Below are positions 22,790 to 34,092 of a DNA stretch of 64,000 nucleotides, piece by piece. Position 1 is the stretch's first letter, and every line of letters begins with the position of its first letter. Under the pieces are notes generated by a model, which saw only the letters and a program-made list of their open reading frames with translations, was not told the DNA's origin and ran no database searches. Location of the stretch: contig NC_039512.1 of NCBI RefSeq assembly GCF_003672135.1, forward strand, positions 2,636,874 through 2,700,873, read 5' to 3'. Source of the DNA: Ooceraea biroi (Eukaryota; Arthropoda; Insecta; Hymenoptera; Formicidae). Both the position numbers and the translations under genes were made by a program.

Positions 22790-23077
22790 TTATCGTACAT
22801 GAAGTCCGGAATTTTTATTATAATTTTTGCGTAAATTTGCAACTACTAATCGCTTCCCAGAATTTCCTAGAATGAACGCATCATTATTCGAGACGTTCTT
22901 CGTCCACAAACTGATTTCCACTCGAGTCAATTGCCGCATCGGGGAGATGTAATAAAAAATTGCAGGTGTGTTCAATGCATAATGTACGCAATGTTTTATC
23001 CGATAATCGTACTTTTTCGGCGCGTACGTGAGTGGTGGTAACGAGTCCACGTAATCGTATTCCTGGTTCGTGCCCAT
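22790..23077 (-). CDS. Candidate 95-aa ORF, unrecognised
   Basis: The ORF starts at an ATG with a favourable context (GCGAAATGG) and an in-frame upstream stop. The first 25 or so residues (MGTNQEYDYVDSLPPLTYAP and following) have GC-ending codons and look coding. Later codons become AT-ending and look non-coding, so a first exon ending around codon 22-28 is conceivable. Only weak GT sites are available there. No homologous family is recognised. Confidence 0.22.
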   Translation of the reverse strand: MGTNQEYDYVDSLPPLTYAPKKYDYRIKHCVHYALNTPAIFYYISPMRQLTRVEISLWTKNVSNNDAFILGNSGKRLVVANLRKNYNKNSGLHVR

Positions 23078-24287
23078 TTCGCTCTCTTTCGTATTCTATC
23101 CCGTTCAGAAGGGCTGCATTATAGATCGTGTGAAATCCAAGTGTCTGACCTCGATCGGCAGCGCCGGTGGGGTCGCGTTAAGGGTAGGAGCACGCGGCTG
23201 GTAGCAAGAGAGGCCGCGGAGGGCGAAGTTCCGAGTGCAGGAACGGGGGCGAGAGGGGAGAAGAAGGGGGAGAATCATCGTGCGAATTTTACGCTAACCC
23301 GGTAGCTGGTCGGAATAGATTACATCGATCGGTAAAATCTATCTGTGCGGATAACGCTTCTGCAAACGGTCGAGACATTGTCGGCGCGTTTTCAGCCGTC
23401 GCCCGCGATAGCTATAATGTCTCTTTCCTGCACGTCGATCGCATATGGTCGCCTGATCATTATCGACGTTAAGAATAACTGCTCCAATCTGTATATTATT
23501 AAAAAAAAAAACAAAGCAGAAGAAATTGAAGAGGTCATAATCGAAAATCGTCATTAATTTTTGTCGTTAATTGTTGTTCTATTATTATATTTTCTCAGAA
23601 AAATTATTTTTGTTTGTTCGAAATTGTTAGAAAGAATTGCGTGGTTTATTTAATTGCAATAATTTAGCTTGACTTGAAGTTTTGGATATTTGAACTACCG
23701 TTATCGGGTTATCAGAATTTTGTAGGCTAAAAAATGTTCCTTGTTGTTGTCGGGTAAATCTTGTAACAATGTTGCGCGATGTTACCGTTGCATAAGTAGC
23801 AGAGATGCAGTCGCGTAGGTGGAGTCCGGGTATCTCTCGTGCATTTTAATTAGCAAATTCGTTCGTTTTCGTATTACACAAGCGAGTTACCAACGGGGGC
23901 GGTGCTACCTGATTTTAATCACAAAATTGTTTTATGCTGTCCACTTTGTATTTAATCGCATTACGACTTCAATGCTTTGCTTGCGGAACAGTCGTGCGCC
24001 GAGAGTTTTCCCGTGTTTCTTTGTACTATCGCGGCATAGCATGAAGCAATGAATTTATTCCACTCTCAAATACTTACCTTTTACAATCCCGTTAAAATGC
24101 GTGGCAATTAAATTAACTCGCCCGTAAAGAAAATGTTGTACCGCATTGACCGAGAAAAGTCGAGCTTGTTCTACTTAGGTAGGTTCTTTTGGATGTTCTT
24201 AAGCGGAGCACCAAGAAAAGGAATTAAAAATTTTGCAGTCACCTACAGCGACAAAAAGATTGTAGCTTCTATGTATAGGTATAGATT

Positions 24288-24312
24288 GAGAGAGAGAGAG
24301 AGAGATAGAGAT
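24288..24312 (+). repeat. (GA)n microsatellite
   Basis: GA units with one interruption. Confidence 0.85.
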
Positions 24313-25142
24313 CATCTCACTCGAGAGAAACTCATATTTTAACGCATTTTGAAGTATTTAAACGAGAAAATAATTTGTTATAAAAAGAAGAGGAGCTAAA
24401 ATCGGAAATTACGTGTTATAACATTTATAATTTTATACAATTCACGCGAAGCTATAAAGAATTCGGGTTTCTGATACGTAACATTTAAAAATATGTGATA
24501 GTCCGCAAAAAAGCACTTTAATTCGATTTTGCATCGACCACTGTCATAAGAGATAACATAAAAAAACTATTTTTGTTAAAATTAATTTTAGCATGTCATG
24601 TAAGAAAACACGATATTATGATCGTACTTTCCGTTATCACAACAGAATTAATCTTGTATATATGTAACTGGGATAAATTTGATATGTCCACTAAATTCTT
24701 TTACCTTTTGCATTCACATCGACACGGCACCGTGTCAACGTTTATGCTTTGAGAGGTTTTTATTGAAAAACGCGCTTATTCCACTCTCCGTAACCCCCCA
24801 GCAATTAGTCGAATTAATTACACGGCACTACTGTACCGCGAATAAAACACGAGCACCTCGCGTTTTCCGCGTCGTGTCGCAGCCGCGGAAATTCACCGTC
24901 GCAAATGGCAAGACATTAAAAACTTTTCCCGTTCCGATCGTGAACTTTCCGAAAGTATCCCATCCTCTTCCCCTCGCGGATCGGGCTACCGTATGTTGAT
25001 CGCGGACAATTACATTCGGGAATTTTCTCCCGCTAAACAGATCTGCAGTTCGATAACGTTATCGCGAGTCTCTCCGCGAAATATTTAATTTTACGAAATT
25101 GCAATTTTTTTAACGTTCTAAGTTACACAGAAATTATATTAG

Positions 25143-25290
25143 AATTAAAATTTAGAATAAAAACTTTTGAATTACGGAGTTCTCTAAATATGGGATGTAG
25201 AATTTAAAATACGTAAATTTTAGTATCTAGAATTTAGATTTTAGAATATGGAATTTGGAATATAGAATTTAGAGTTTAGGAAATAATTTA
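25143..25290 (+). repeat. Degenerate TAGAATTT-type minisatellite
   Basis: Roughly 9-10-bp units resembling TAGAATTTA/TAGAATATGG recur about a dozen times with drift. This is a locally expanded AT-rich array. Confidence 0.55.
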
Positions 25291-26086
25291 GAATTCGAAA
25301 ATTACTTTGCAGATTTTATTACGTTATATCGTGCACACGATTATTTTATTATTATATACGAGTCTTAGAAATCGTAGGCGCGCGATCGAGATAAAATTGA
25401 CCAAAGATACATCTTTAGATTCATCTTTAGATTTTGGATTAATTTTTTCATATTCTCTTCGGATGTGAAAGCATGCGACTGGAACGTTTGGGAAATCCAT
25501 GAAACATTCGCCAGCACTGTAACTATGTGGGAACTTTCCTCGTAGTATACTGCAACGCCGCAACGGATACGCGCGATATCCGACAATAAAATAAGTAATT
25601 GTTATTACCTCGGTCGGCCTGAGAAAAAAGGGGTCGGAGAAAGTTTTAATCACACAGCGCGACGACAGATCGCAGTTAACGGAAAGGGAGAAAGAGAGTG
25701 GTCAAGTACGGCGAGCCAGGGGTTGGCAGGACCGGGTGAAACGAATAATATTGTAGATTACGATTAAACTAGTACGCGGAATGTTAATAAAAGTTTCATT
25801 ATGGCTGTTCTGGAGTTTCCAGCGTGACATTCGCTATCCAGAGAGAGAAATAATATTTTCTATTTGAAGAGAAGAATTCAAACTGTCGGCACATCTTGTT
25901 TGAATTATTCAAATATTCTTTTATTTTCTCCAATTTAATAATATTTGATAATTGATAATATGTACAATAATTAATAATTTTAATAATTCTAATAAATAGT
26001 GAATTTTTATAAATAGATTTTTATGTGTGTTGATGCAGCAATGAAAATATTCTTTTTATTAATAATTTCAAAGTTACTTTTATTAA

Positions 26087-26306
26087 CCCTTTAACTACGG
26101 GTAAAATTATACGCGACTACAACGCCAAACGCAAAAAAATGAGAAAAATGTCGATTTTAACATAATAGTCATTTTTGCTTATAAATAAGTAAAATGTTTT
26201 AAAATATGCTTTAATGAATTAAAAAATCTGAATCGTCTATTGACGACTGCCGGAATACAAGGTAGAATTACTAAGTCGCTTATTGACGACCGCCGGAGTT
26301 AAAGGG
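26087..26306. mobile_element. piggyBac-type MITE, 220 bp
   Basis: The ends are CCCTTTAACTMCGG in inverted orientation, with TTAA on both sides (26083-26086 and 26307-26310). CCCTTT ends with TTAA target sites are typical of piggyBac-derived MITEs. Near the right end a unit resembling TATTGACGACYGCCGGA occurs twice (about 26238 and 26281). No ORF. Confidence 0.75.
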
Positions 26307-26310
26307 TTAA

Positions 26311-28732
26311 TAATTATTAATATTTATTAATAATTATAATTATAAATTATAATTTTCAAGCTAAGGATCTTATGTAAATGTAAAAAATTTATTGACCACT
26401 GAAGAGACGTGGAATATTATTTCTATTATTTAACGGAGTAGAAATATGAAATTCTATAGACAAGCAGTGGGATATACGCAACACACAAATACACACATGA
26501 AAGAGAGTGCGCTCACTCTAAATTACAAGATAAGAAACCTTCTGCTCCTAGACCGGAAATCACATAATCACGTATCGCGGGACGTAGATAGCCTTTATCG
26601 GCTTAATCCTTTCCGTTTCTCTCGCATCGCGCATTAAAAAGCCGATAGATTTAATGATCGATGGTTATCTACCGCGAGTTAATAGTCAGTGTACAGTGAA
26701 AACTGCCGGTCCCCCGCAGCTCTCGACTCCACCCCTTCGCATCGACGATAACGATAACGATTACGGTAACGATAACGTAGACCGAGATAAATTCAGAGAT
26801 GGTTTCGCGCGCGTATATCCGCGGACGGAAGTGCGCCTTTAAAGGGGCACCATGGATAAGGTATCTGCGATCGTAACCTCTTAAAGGCTGACTTATCGCC
26901 GCAAGAAAAAAACGTAGCAACGACAAAAAAAGCGGTTTTTACATTCCCTCGTTGTCGGGGGTGCCGCACAACTTAGCGGATCAGCAAATCAGCAGGTTTC
27001 GAGTTAATGCGCGATAAATCATGGAGCGCCCTGAATAAAGAAGCAGCCTATATTTTCCTCCCTTTGCTCCATTTTTTCTATCATCATTTTTCCTTCATTA
27101 TCCCTTTCTTCATCTCTTCTTGAGTTGGAATCATTTTTGGATGGATAGCAATGTTAAAGCGAGAAAATCATTACGAGCAATTTAAAAATGCTGGATCTCA
27201 CGGGCGCAATTTTACGGGTGTGACAACAAACTTCACCCTCTAATTAATTTCGAGCGAGTTTTATTCCAACAAAATTTTAATTCGGGAATTAGTTGCCTGG
27301 GCAAAGTTAAATGTCAGCCAAGCTGCCCGCAGTTATAACATCCAATTTAATTTAATTTCTTTCGCGAGGAAATTAATCACAGACTCATCAAAGAATTCCT
27401 AAACGATGTCGTTAGTCTCGTCGAGTTTAACAATTATAATGTTGAAGAGCTTCAAGAGACGTGTGAGTGATATTTCGCGTTTGACGACATTTTTGATAGG
27501 TCGCGCGGGGAGAGGAAATAAATGCTCGCTTTCTTTCCTTCGCCGCTTGCTTTTCTTCGTCGGCCTGCCTCGCCACGAAATTTATCGGGTATTGCAGTTT
27601 GCAGGAAGTGGTGAGTTGTGTAACGTGTTCCGTTATCTGGACCGTGTCACCGTATTGCCGATGCGGGGTGGAGTTGTTGCACGCTTGTAAATTGTGTGTC
27701 GCGCAATACGACGACGTCGGAAACTCACTAGCGACGAGAATCTGGTGAATTCAGTCGCGATTGTGGAAAACGAGAATTGTAGGACAAAGGAAGTCCGTGT
27801 CTACCGGCTGTAATTAACTACCGTAACGCAAAATGCGCAGGCTATTTAGCGCGGGCGAGCATTTAACGCATCCGCCGTTCACATTTAAGTAAATTGCAAC
27901 TTCCACTTTCGGGCGTTACTGATTATTCACGCACGCTTACGATCTTGCTGTCGGAATTCACTTGTTCGTCTCTCTTCTTCGATCAAGTCTCCTAATTGCT
28001 GCATGAAATTAATCAAGCGATTGTCGCGCGATAATTAAATCGATCCGTTTATCTGACTGTTGCAAAATCTCATTATCGAACGTAATTTTGAAAATCATTA
28101 AATATTAAATGTGTGAGATACATTAAATATGTGAGATATTTTTGGTTAATCTTCTTCTTTCTTTCTAGAATTCCATTTCGTTTTAGAATGCATTTAAAAA
28201 TCGATATCTTTCACCTTTTTTTAAGAGAGATAGCACTTTGCTCAAGCACACCGCGCGAATGCACAAGTATCCCATGTGTTTGTATATATGGTAATGCATT
28301 CCACCTGTTCCAAACGCAAACAATCGTTATCTCTCTGCTGCCATTTGTCAATAAAGTATCGCGTAATAAAATAAAAAGCGCGCTAGTGGGGTTAAAATTA
28401 ATTCGCTAAACTTTCTGTGTTGTTGTTTTACAAACCGTTGGGAGTTTCACATATGGTATATATACATATATCACATAACTTTATGTATACCTTTTTGTAT
28501 TTATACCCGATTAAATGATATATCATGAATGCCGATATATTGTAATCACGACGTTATAATTAATCAGAAAAAATATTACTGAAGCTGTTGCAGCAAACTG
28601 ATATGGCTACCTCCAAGTTGTAACAACATTTAAATATTTTCTAGAAATACCTAACATCACTTGCGTATCGATAACATTATAAAGAAACATATTTTCGTTA
28701 ATAACACATCTGTGTGTACCATGTCTTCATTA
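26311..28732. other. Non-coding stretch
   Basis: No gene is supported. It holds a GATAAC-type short tandem array (26744-26777), GC-balanced sequence from 26570 to 28100, and AT-rich sequence to 28730. A possible acceptor plus GTGAGT donor occurs near 27590-27608, bracketing only a microexon. Confidence 0.5.
26744..26777 (+). repeat. GATAAC-type hexamer array
   Basis: About five imperfect copies of CGATAA/CGGTAA-like hexamers. Confidence 0.65.
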
Positions 28733-28807
28733 TTAGGTGTGCAAATAAGTTCTATTCGCTATTAATAGATGAATATAACATTAATTAGAATTTGCATGCA
28801 CCCCTAA
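28733..28807. mobile_element. Tiny mariner-type MITE, 75 bp
   Basis: The ends are TTAGGTGTGCAAATAAG and, inverted, TTAGGGGTGCATGCAAA, flanked by TA (28731-28732 and 28808-28809). The TTAGGNGTG start is shared with the full mariner at 34093. It consists of little more than the two termini. Confidence 0.6.
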
Positions 28808-28809
28808 TA

Positions 28810-30825
28810 TTATAATAATCTCCAATTATTAACGCAATTGATGTTCACGATAAAGGAGTTGTATCTAAATGAAGAAGAAATGTCTCTATCTTTCCCAAAG
28901 CATTCGACACACTAAGTCGTTAAGAGAAACGGCAGCAACGTGTTGGAGAACACGACCCCGTTACAGAGCGAAACAACGACCGTCAAGCAAGAGTTAGCGG
29001 GATGCACTTAGTATCCGAGCACTTTTTATGTGCCGGCAGTAAAACTCGCGAGCTCCACGATAATTTCATGCAAACGGCCGCCCAACGACTCGCGCAACGA
29101 GCTACCTACAACGAAACGCCAAGAACCCTCTCAAATTATCGTTACGTGCATCGCGGCCGGCGACGGTGGTGGTGCTGCTGGTGCTTTATGAAGGTTACAT
29201 CGTGCGAGACAAGGGAGGGTGAGCGGGAAGGGTTGGTGGGTGGTGCAGTTCGTCCGAGCGCGCGTAAAAATATCTTCCGCAGCGCGGGGATCTCCCTTTT
29301 TAGCAGAATTTTAGTCGGCGTCGTTTTTGGCGACACCTTGCTTCCGCTACGTCCTCATTAATGAGCGTCTCTCGTAATTACGCTCGTCGTAATCGATCGG
29401 TCTCTCGACTGGATCACGGGAAAACGACGGCTGCGCTTCTGCTTACCCCTTGTAATTTCTCAGAGGAAGAAAAATAAATTGTACGGATCTCCGGTGAGAT
29501 CGAGAATCGAAAATGGTTCTCTGTTATTTTTTATGTTCTTTAGTAATTTTCAGGTCACTAATAATTCAGCTGTTTCTCGGAGTGAGTCGGATAACTACAA
29601 AACTGTACTTGAAAACCTTTTTATGTTTTTTGTAGGTCTTTTGGTCGCCGATAATACTTTTGCTACTTTCTTAAATACGATTATAAGTAAGATTATCTCT
29701 TTCGAAATAGGTTTAGTCAAAACTATTTTATAGTCTTTAAAACTTTTACAGGTCACCAATAATGCACCTGCTATCTTCTTTGGTAAATTGTACCGTAAAT
29801 ATCAGTGAGAGTGTAACCGTTTTTCGAAGCTCTCAGCAGAGTCACAAAATTTTCTTAGATACGACGACAAATGTTTTAATTAATATGTAAATTAAGCACA
29901 TCTGATGATCTGCCAATTTGCGTCTAAATTTTCTTGCATCACGACCTTCGTGATTTCCGCGATTTATGAATGAGGCATGAATACATGAGGTATGGAACGC
30001 GTTCTTCACGAGGATCTAACTCGATACATTTTTACGGGAGCCGAGCGGGCGCAGTTTTCTGTTTATCCTCATTACTTGACTCTCTCGCGAGCGTTACTGC
30101 TGTTTGTGTGCAGTTTGCGCCGCAGTTTTCGCGCGAAACATCGGGCGCTTCACCTGCTGTTCGCCTTGTAATCCGTCAATTTCAAGAGCGAGCTGCGCCT
30201 CTCCATCGCCCTTAAAATCCGCCGGGAATTTCGCTTGTTATAACTATTCCCGCGCTGTTCCCGATTATCTTTAAGCTGCGGCTGGCGCCTGCGATTTCCG
30301 CGAGAAAGGAGCTTTTCCATATTATATCTCACGCGACCGCGAACATTCGCAGTGATGCTCGCTATCAAACGTAACTCAATTAGACGCAAAAATTCGCCCG
30401 GTTAAAAGTTATCATCGGCGAAACCAGGAGAAAGAGCAACGCGAACAATTACAACTGAAATATTCTATTTATGTTTTTGTGCTGCGACCAATCGACAATA
30501 TTTCTGCTGCAGAGCGACGTTGCTTCTCGGCGGGCTGAATGCCACCCGTAAACCAGTTTTATTTCCATTGTGTACTTCACTTCCGGGCTCATGCAATGCG
30601 ATTAGCCTGGAATATCGACGCTATTGCCGCTTTTTATGGCGACGCAATAAATCGATCAAATTATCGTGCCCGAGTAATTGCTCTCGCTTTGATTTCCGAT
30701 GGTGTCGCATGTCGTTCCTACGTGCAACGTCAGACTTTTCTATGAGCACGCACGGATATTTGCGCAGGATCTAAACTTGATTGGCGACAGCGAAATCTTG
30801 CGGACAGCGAAATTCCTCGGTAAAG
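28810..30825. other. Non-coding stretch
   Basis: No gene is recognised. An open frame at 29002-29361 lacks domain or splice support. Three degenerate repeats occur at 29551-29790. GC-balanced sequence at 30000-30780 carries overlapping frames on both strands. Confidence 0.5.
29551..29790 (+). repeat. Degenerate tandem repeat, about 91-107-bp period
   Basis: Three units are recognised by a core like GGTCRCCRATAAT followed by CWGCT/TGCTA and preceded by TTATGTTYTTT or CTTTTACAG. They begin near 29551, 29642 and 29749. Units one and three are most alike. Confidence 0.4.
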
Positions 30826-31128
30826 ATGAAGCTCGGCTCGTTTACCTTCGTTGTGTCTTATATCTTTGCAAGGATCTCTCTTAGCGGTGTAATCAGTGCC
30901 GCGGAGCCGGATACCGTAATCGCTCGAAGACGACGCACCTTGAGACGACTCGCAGCTCGCATTCAATCTGCTTTTCGCGAAATTACGGGAGAAAATGCCA
31001 AGCCAGATGAAAAACGCGCAGTTAAAGAGATCTGCGAGCACTCCGCGGATGCAATTCTCGACAGAATATCGCGCAGAGGGATAAAGCCGCGTTTGTCGGA
31101 TCCTCATATAATTCTGTTCGTGATGTAG
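30826..31128 (+). CDS. Candidate small secreted protein, 100 aa
   Basis: The single open frame runs from ATG 30826 to TAG 31126-31128. The N-terminus, MKLGSFTFVVSYIFARISLS followed by GVISA, reads as a signal peptide. The mature part starts with an Arg-rich, potentially amphipathic segment (RRRRTLRRLAARIQSAF) and ends hydrophobic (IILFVM). It has a single Cys and no known domain. Third-position GC is only average. It could be a genuine small peptide gene or a chance ORF; I see no TATA box or near poly(A) signal. It lies 190 bp from the mariner element at 31317. Confidence 0.3.
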   Translation: MKLGSFTFVVSYIFARISLSGVISAAEPDTVIARRRRTLRRLAARIQSAFREITGENAKPDEKRAVKEICEHSADAILDRISRRGIKPRLSDPHIILFVM

Positions 31129-31316
31129 TTATTTTATTTTATAAAACAATCAAAGTCCATTAAATTGCAAAAGTAGAATTCGTCGTATCGCGTGCAATGC
31201 TGATCGAATTACTATCCACGTCTATCAGAATATACATGCCATTTTGTAATATTTTTTATTATCAGAAGCCGATTTTTCGGTAGCATATTCTAATAACTGA
31301 ATAGACTTTTGGTGTA

Positions 31317-32602
31317 TTGGGTCATTAAGTATGAAACTTTACAAATAGAACATAAACTTTTGCATTTTTTGGCACATGGACATGATTTATTTTCAATCGA
31401 AGTATGCGCCCATGTTATCTACACACTTCTGCCATTTTAGTGGTAGTTGGTCTATGCCTCTACTATAGAAGCCAGAAGTACGGGAATCGATGAAGTCGCG
31501 GAAGGCTGTTTCGACTGCCTGTTGAGAATTGAAGAATTTTCCCACCAACAAGTTGTCCAAATTCCGGAAGAAGTGATAGTCGGTAGGTGATAGATCTGGT
31601 GAATATGGTGGATGACGGAGAGTTTCCAATTCCAACTCCCGTAGCTTTGCCACGGTCAGTCGTGCAGTGTGCGGTCGAGCATTATCATGCAACAGGATTG
31701 GCATTGACCGATTGACCAATTTCGGTTGTTTAATAGCAAGTTGTTACATCATTTCGTCCAGTTGCTTGCAATATACTTCAGCCGTTATCGATGTACCAGG
31801 TTTCATAAAGTTGTAGTAGATAACACCTGACCTGGACCACCAAACAGTCACCATAAGCTTCTTCTGTGTAATGTTGGGTTTCGCGCGATGTCTCGGTGGT
31901 TCATCAGCGTTCAACCACTGACGTGAGCGTTTACGATTGTCGTAGAGTATCCACTTTTCATCGTAGGTCACAATTCGATTAAAAAAAGATCCATTTTTGT
32001 GACGGGAAAGCAAAGAAAGGGAAGCCTCTAGACGTTGCGCTTGCTGCGCATCGGTCAATTCGTGCGGGACCCATTTGTCCAACTTCTTTATCTTACCAAT
32101 TGCAGCTAAATGAACCAATATGGTGGGTATGGAAACATTGAATATCGATGCTAATTCACGTGTACTTTGAGATGGATCGGACTCTACTACGGCTCTCAAG
32201 TGATCATTATCCACCTTCGTCTTTGGTCTTCCACGTGGCTCATTAGCGAGGCTGAAATCTCCATCTCTGAAGTTTTTGAACCAATTGCCCACCGTTGCTT
32301 TAGTAGTTGAACCTTCACCAAATACAGCGTTGATATTACGAGCTGTCTCCGACACTGTGGTTCCACGGCGGAACTCATATTCATAAATCACACGAATTTT
32401 GGACTTTTCCATAGTTCTATAAAAAAGAATCCACCAATAAAACTAATGAAGATATTTGAACAAACAAATATGACATTTGAAGAGCGAACATACATCTATC
32501 ACGCTAACCTAACCTGATACTGACGTCTGGCGCCAAATTTGAGATAACAAATGTTAAAGATGGCGCTTTTACATTTGTAAAGTTTCATACTTAATGACCC
32601 AA
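31317..32602 (-). mobile_element. Mariner element, full length (1286 bp)
   Basis: Perfect 30-bp terminal inverted repeats begin TTGGGTCATTAAGTATG and are flanked by the TA duplication (31315-31316 and 32603-32604). The transposase is on the minus strand. The length and layout are standard for mariner. TIR perfection and a single coding lesion suggest a relatively recent insertion. Confidence 0.92.
31393..32412 (-). pseudogene. Mariner transposase with one in-frame stop
   Basis: DNA transposase acting by cut-and-paste at TA sites. The frame starts at ATG 32412 and ends at 31393, 339 codons, close to the usual mariner length of about 345. The N-terminal helix-turn-helix region (residues 1-110) includes a GRPK motif near 61-64. 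WVPHEL is at 114-119. The first catalytic Asp is in VTYDEKWI (residue 151), the second in LLHDNARPH (243) and the third in YSPDLSPTDYHFF (278), giving the DD34D spacing. The only visible lesion is TAA at 31746-31744 (codon 223), where related transposases have a sense codon; it is one transition from CAA (Gln). No frameshift was found. The element is probably inactive unless the stop is read through, but it is otherwise preserved. Confidence 0.9.
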
Positions 32603-32604
32603 TA

Positions 32605-34092
32605 TTTTAATAAATATTCTTTTTTTAATAGAAAATAATTTTTAATATTGCGCTTGACGTGCCCTTTTGTGAGCGGCCAAATTTTATCTTCAACATTACC
32701 TACCCGTTGGATATTAATTTCGATTTAGCTCGGACAACGTCGACGGCAAAGAAGAGCCCGTATGCTTTTTAATTAATTTAAACTGTTTTGTACTCCCGAT
32801 TGCCCCGTAATGCGAAAAAGCGGTCTCGTTACGTGCTGTTTTTACAAGCTGCGCATTCGCGATTATTGAACAATTTCCGATGCTTGTCTGCTCGTTTATG
32901 TAGGAAACGGTGACACGAAAAACTGGAGACTTCACCGTCCTCCTCGCACAATTTTCCTCGACGAGCTTCCTCACGATTCTCTCACGGCGGATGCAAAACC
33001 GTCATCCTGGATTTTCGCTGCGCCCGTGCGTACCGGAAACGAGGGCGGAATTCGGGGCGAGCCAGCGTTTCCGCGTCCTGTTCTCCTTGAGCGTTTTCCC
33101 AGCCGCGTGATCTGCAGCTGAATCGCGCGACGATTACTTTCATCGCTCACCGTTTCCTTTCGTGGAAGAAATGTGGCCCTTCGCGTAGAGCCGCGAATAA
33201 GTGTATTAGAAGAATAATATAAGATTATATTATTTTATATTATGATATATGTATATATTTTACTATATTTTACATTATGAAATAATAAAAAAATAATGAG
33301 AGTCAGTCATATACTTAAATTGTTTCATTACAATTATCATCGATTCGTCACATGAGACACGACCGCCTCTTGATACGATGATTCCGAAGCAGCGATCCCA
33401 ATTCTGAATTCTTCGCGCGATCGCGGAAAATTTGCATGAAAAAACGCAGAATCGTTATTGCTCGCATTTTGTACAGGCTCTTTTTCCGGACGCGATCATT
33501 ATCGCGCGTCGCGATGACGGAGTTTCCGTGACGCGAGTTGCATGATTCGATATCCATTATCGAAATGAGCGAACGAACTCGGTTTACGAGTGTTTACTGG
33601 CGGGGGAATTTCCTGGTGGAGTCGCGCCGTTAATAGCGGGTTAACGATTTTCCGTTGCGCTGTTATTCATCGCTGCGTGTTCGTACCATAAACTTCATCC
33701 GCACGCTTGACCGGACTAATAGCGGCGCGCCCGTTGAAGTAACGGCCGTTTCCTAAATCGAGCGATTAAATCGCGCGATGATAATCGATCGCGATCGCAT
33801 TAGTACTTCGCAAATCGCAAGTGCACTTGAAAATTCTTAGATGGCAGAAAACAATTCACGGGCGCACAGCTTCTCGTGCGATTGTTTATTGTTAATCATT
33901 AAACGATCAACATTATTTCAAACTTAATTAATTGAAACGAAAAGTCTTTAATTGTACGCAACGTAAAGATTTAGATATGACACGTAATATAATGTAATCC
34001 GAAATTTGTTTGAAATTGATTAGAAATTGAAAGATTCTTAGAACTGAATTTTCTTTCCTTTTTGTTAATAAGATTAACAAGATTTGTTAATA
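32605..34092. other. Non-coding stretch between two mariners
   Basis: No gene is recognised. A candidate exon-like frame begins after an acceptor-like site near 32903 and runs to 33110 with about 67% third-position GC, but the local GC is also high and no domain is seen. The rest includes AT-rich sequence at 33200-33330. Confidence 0.45.

Larger units (their letters stand above)
23078..26086. other. Non-coding stretch
   Basis: No gene is recognised. It holds a G-rich segment at 23160-23290, AT-rich sequence at 23560-24660, a (GA)n tract near 24288-24312, and the degenerate AGAATTT repeat at 25143-25290. Open frames near 24680-25000 and 25324-25653 have no splice or composition support. Confidence 0.5.

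Noticed and set aside
25508..25520. GCCAGCACTGTA resembling the right end of the Tc1-like fold-back element
   Set aside because: Only 12 bp match and the adjoining TIR sequence is absent, so chance is likely.
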